Source: Gammaproteobacteria bacterium
GTDB taxonomy: Bacteria > Pseudomonadota > Gammaproteobacteria > SZUA-229
Length of the DNA stretch: 17,520 nucleotides
NCBI GenBank assembly: GCA_029287815.1
Contig: JARFQK010000203.1
Span: 1-17,520 of the forward strand
Direction: 5' to 3'
Shown here: piece after piece, positions 16,555 through 17,520 of the stretch
Position numbering within the stretch: the stretch's first letter is position 1
Layout of the letters: each line of letters begins with the position of its first letter
The notes under the pieces: generated by a model
The model's database searches: none
What the model was told of the DNA's origin: nothing
The model's input: only the letters and a program-made list of their open reading frames with translations
Position numbers and translations under genes: made by a program

Positions 16555-17520
16555 TCACCAGCTCAGCACGACGTAGCGTTGCATATCGCCCGAGGCGATC
16601 AGTAGCAATGCACGCTTCCCCTGTCGACTATCACCTATCGCACGATTGAATGCCTGGGCGCTGTCAACCGGCTTGCGATTCACCTGAAGGATCACGTCAC
16701 CGATCTTGATACCGGCCACCTCAGCGACCGATCCGGGCTCAACCTTGGTCACGACCACACCCTGCCCGGCCTTGGCATCGAACTGCTGAGCAAGCTGCGG
16801 TGTAAGTGTCTGTACGCTCAAACCCAGTTCGCTCGTGATCTCGGCAGGCGCCTCGGCCGTAAGCTGCGCGTCATCCAGCCTCCCAATCGTTACATCGATC
16901 TCCCGGCGCTCGCCGTCACGAATGACGGTCAGTTTCGCGCGACTGTCGGGCGGTGTCTGCGACACGCGATTACGGAAGCTACCAATGTCTTTAACAGGTT
17001 TGCCCTGGTAACTGACGATAACATCACCTGCTTTGAGTCCGGCTTTCTGTGCCGGCGAATCCGCAGTCACCTGGGCAATCAGCGCGCCACGGCTTTGCTC
17101 GATATCGAACGATTCGGCCAGTTCAGACGTCAAATCCTGGATAACAACGCCAAGGAACCCGCGCACGACTTCACCGCTGTCGATCAGTTGCTCGGCAATA
17201 CTCCTGGCCAGACCACTCGGAATCGCGAATCCTGCGCCCATGTAGCCCCCGCTTCGGCTCAGAATCGCAGTATTGACACCAACCACTTCACCATCCAGAT
17301 TCACCAGGGGACCACCGGAGTTGCCAGGATTGATCGCGGCATCGGTCTGGATGAAATCTTCATAGTCACTTATTCCGAGACTGGTACGACCTTTGGCACT
17401 GACCACACCGACAGTGAGCGTGTGGCTGAGTCCAAACGGATTACCCATCGCGAGCACCCACTCACCCACCTCGAGTGTGGACGAATCGCCCCAGCGCAAT
17501 GCGGGCAAGCCGCCAGCCTT
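16555..17520 (-). CDS. Periplasmic Do-like serine endoprotease, HtrA family (N-terminus beyond window)
   Basis: This is a DegP/DegQ/MucD-type protease of the cell envelope that degrades or holds misfolded periplasmic proteins. 321 C-terminal residues are visible and the frame is still open at base 17520. The first residues seen (AGGLPALRWGDSSTLEVG) fall in the second half of the trypsin-like domain. The catalytic serine is in GNSGGPL (codon complement of 17317-17319); the catalytic His and Asp lie outside. Two PDZ domains follow: PDZ1 from about GFLGVVIQDLTSELAESF, and PDZ2 from ELGLSVQTLTPQLAQQF to the C-terminal VVLSW. Two PDZ domains rule out the one-PDZ DegS type. I do not choose between DegP, DegQ and MucD. 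It is convergent with cbpA, so co-location suggests quality control but not a shared transcript. Confidence 0.94.
   Translation of the reverse strand, partial: KAGGLPALRWGDSSTLEVGEWVLAMGNPFGLSHTLTVGVVSAKGRTSLGISDYEDFIQTDAAINPGNSGGPLVNLDGEVVGVNTAILSRSGGYMGAGFAIPSGLARSIAEQLIDSGEVVRGFLGVVIQDLTSELAESFDIEQSRGALIAQVTADSPAQKAGLKAGDVIVSYQGKPVKDIGSFRNRVSQTPPDSRAKLTVIRDGERREIDVTIGRLDDAQLTAEAPAEITSELGLSVQTLTPQLAQQFDAKAGQGVVVTKVEPGSVAEVAGIKIGDVILQVNRKPVDSAQAFNRAIGDSRQGKRALLLIASGDMQRYVVLSW

Overview
This is a 17.5 kb chromosomal window of moderately high GC, densely packed with genes. It looks like a gammaproteobacterium: AceE, AceF, DnaK, ClpB and CbpA all closely follow the E. coli type, and a REP-type palindrome of the kind common in Pseudomonas/Xanthomonas/Chromatiales relatives lies inside the pdh operon. 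I cannot name the genus. No tRNA, rRNA, insertion sequence, integrase or CRISPR array was found.

Region 1 (1-5552, + strand) is the pyruvate dehydrogenase operon. It holds aceE (E1, 5' end cut by the window edge), aceF (E2 with one lipoyl domain) and lpd (E3 with its own N-terminal lipoyl domain). A REP-like double hairpin separates aceF from lpd. Together these genes convert pyruvate to acetyl-CoA. Region 2 (5589-8102) is one large predicted outer-membrane or periplasmic lipoprotein. It has a PKD-like domain, a sorbosone/glucose-dehydrogenase type beta-propeller and a C-terminal part with two CxxCH heme c motifs, so it is probably a self-contained dehydrogenase/cytochrome.

Region 3 (8341-9571) is a tight three-gene cluster: a GerW/YtfJ-family 'sporulation' protein, a DUF2953-like membrane protein (the YtfI-YtfJ pairing of Bacillus), and an unrecognised 87-residue protein. 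Its upstream region has two interlocked 7-bp inverted repeats that could form an H-type pseudoknot or act as operators. This is the least understood part of the window.

Region 4 (9828-17520) is a protein quality-control island. Two Hsp20 genes run leftward, and dnaK, clpB and a cbpA-type J-protein gene run rightward. The two groups diverge from a 212-bp region with back-to-back sigma-32-like promoters. A convergent Do/DegQ-type HtrA protease, cut by the right edge, closes the window. The set fits an aggregate holding, disaggregation and degradation pathway. grpE, classical dnaJ and cbpM are absent from this locus.
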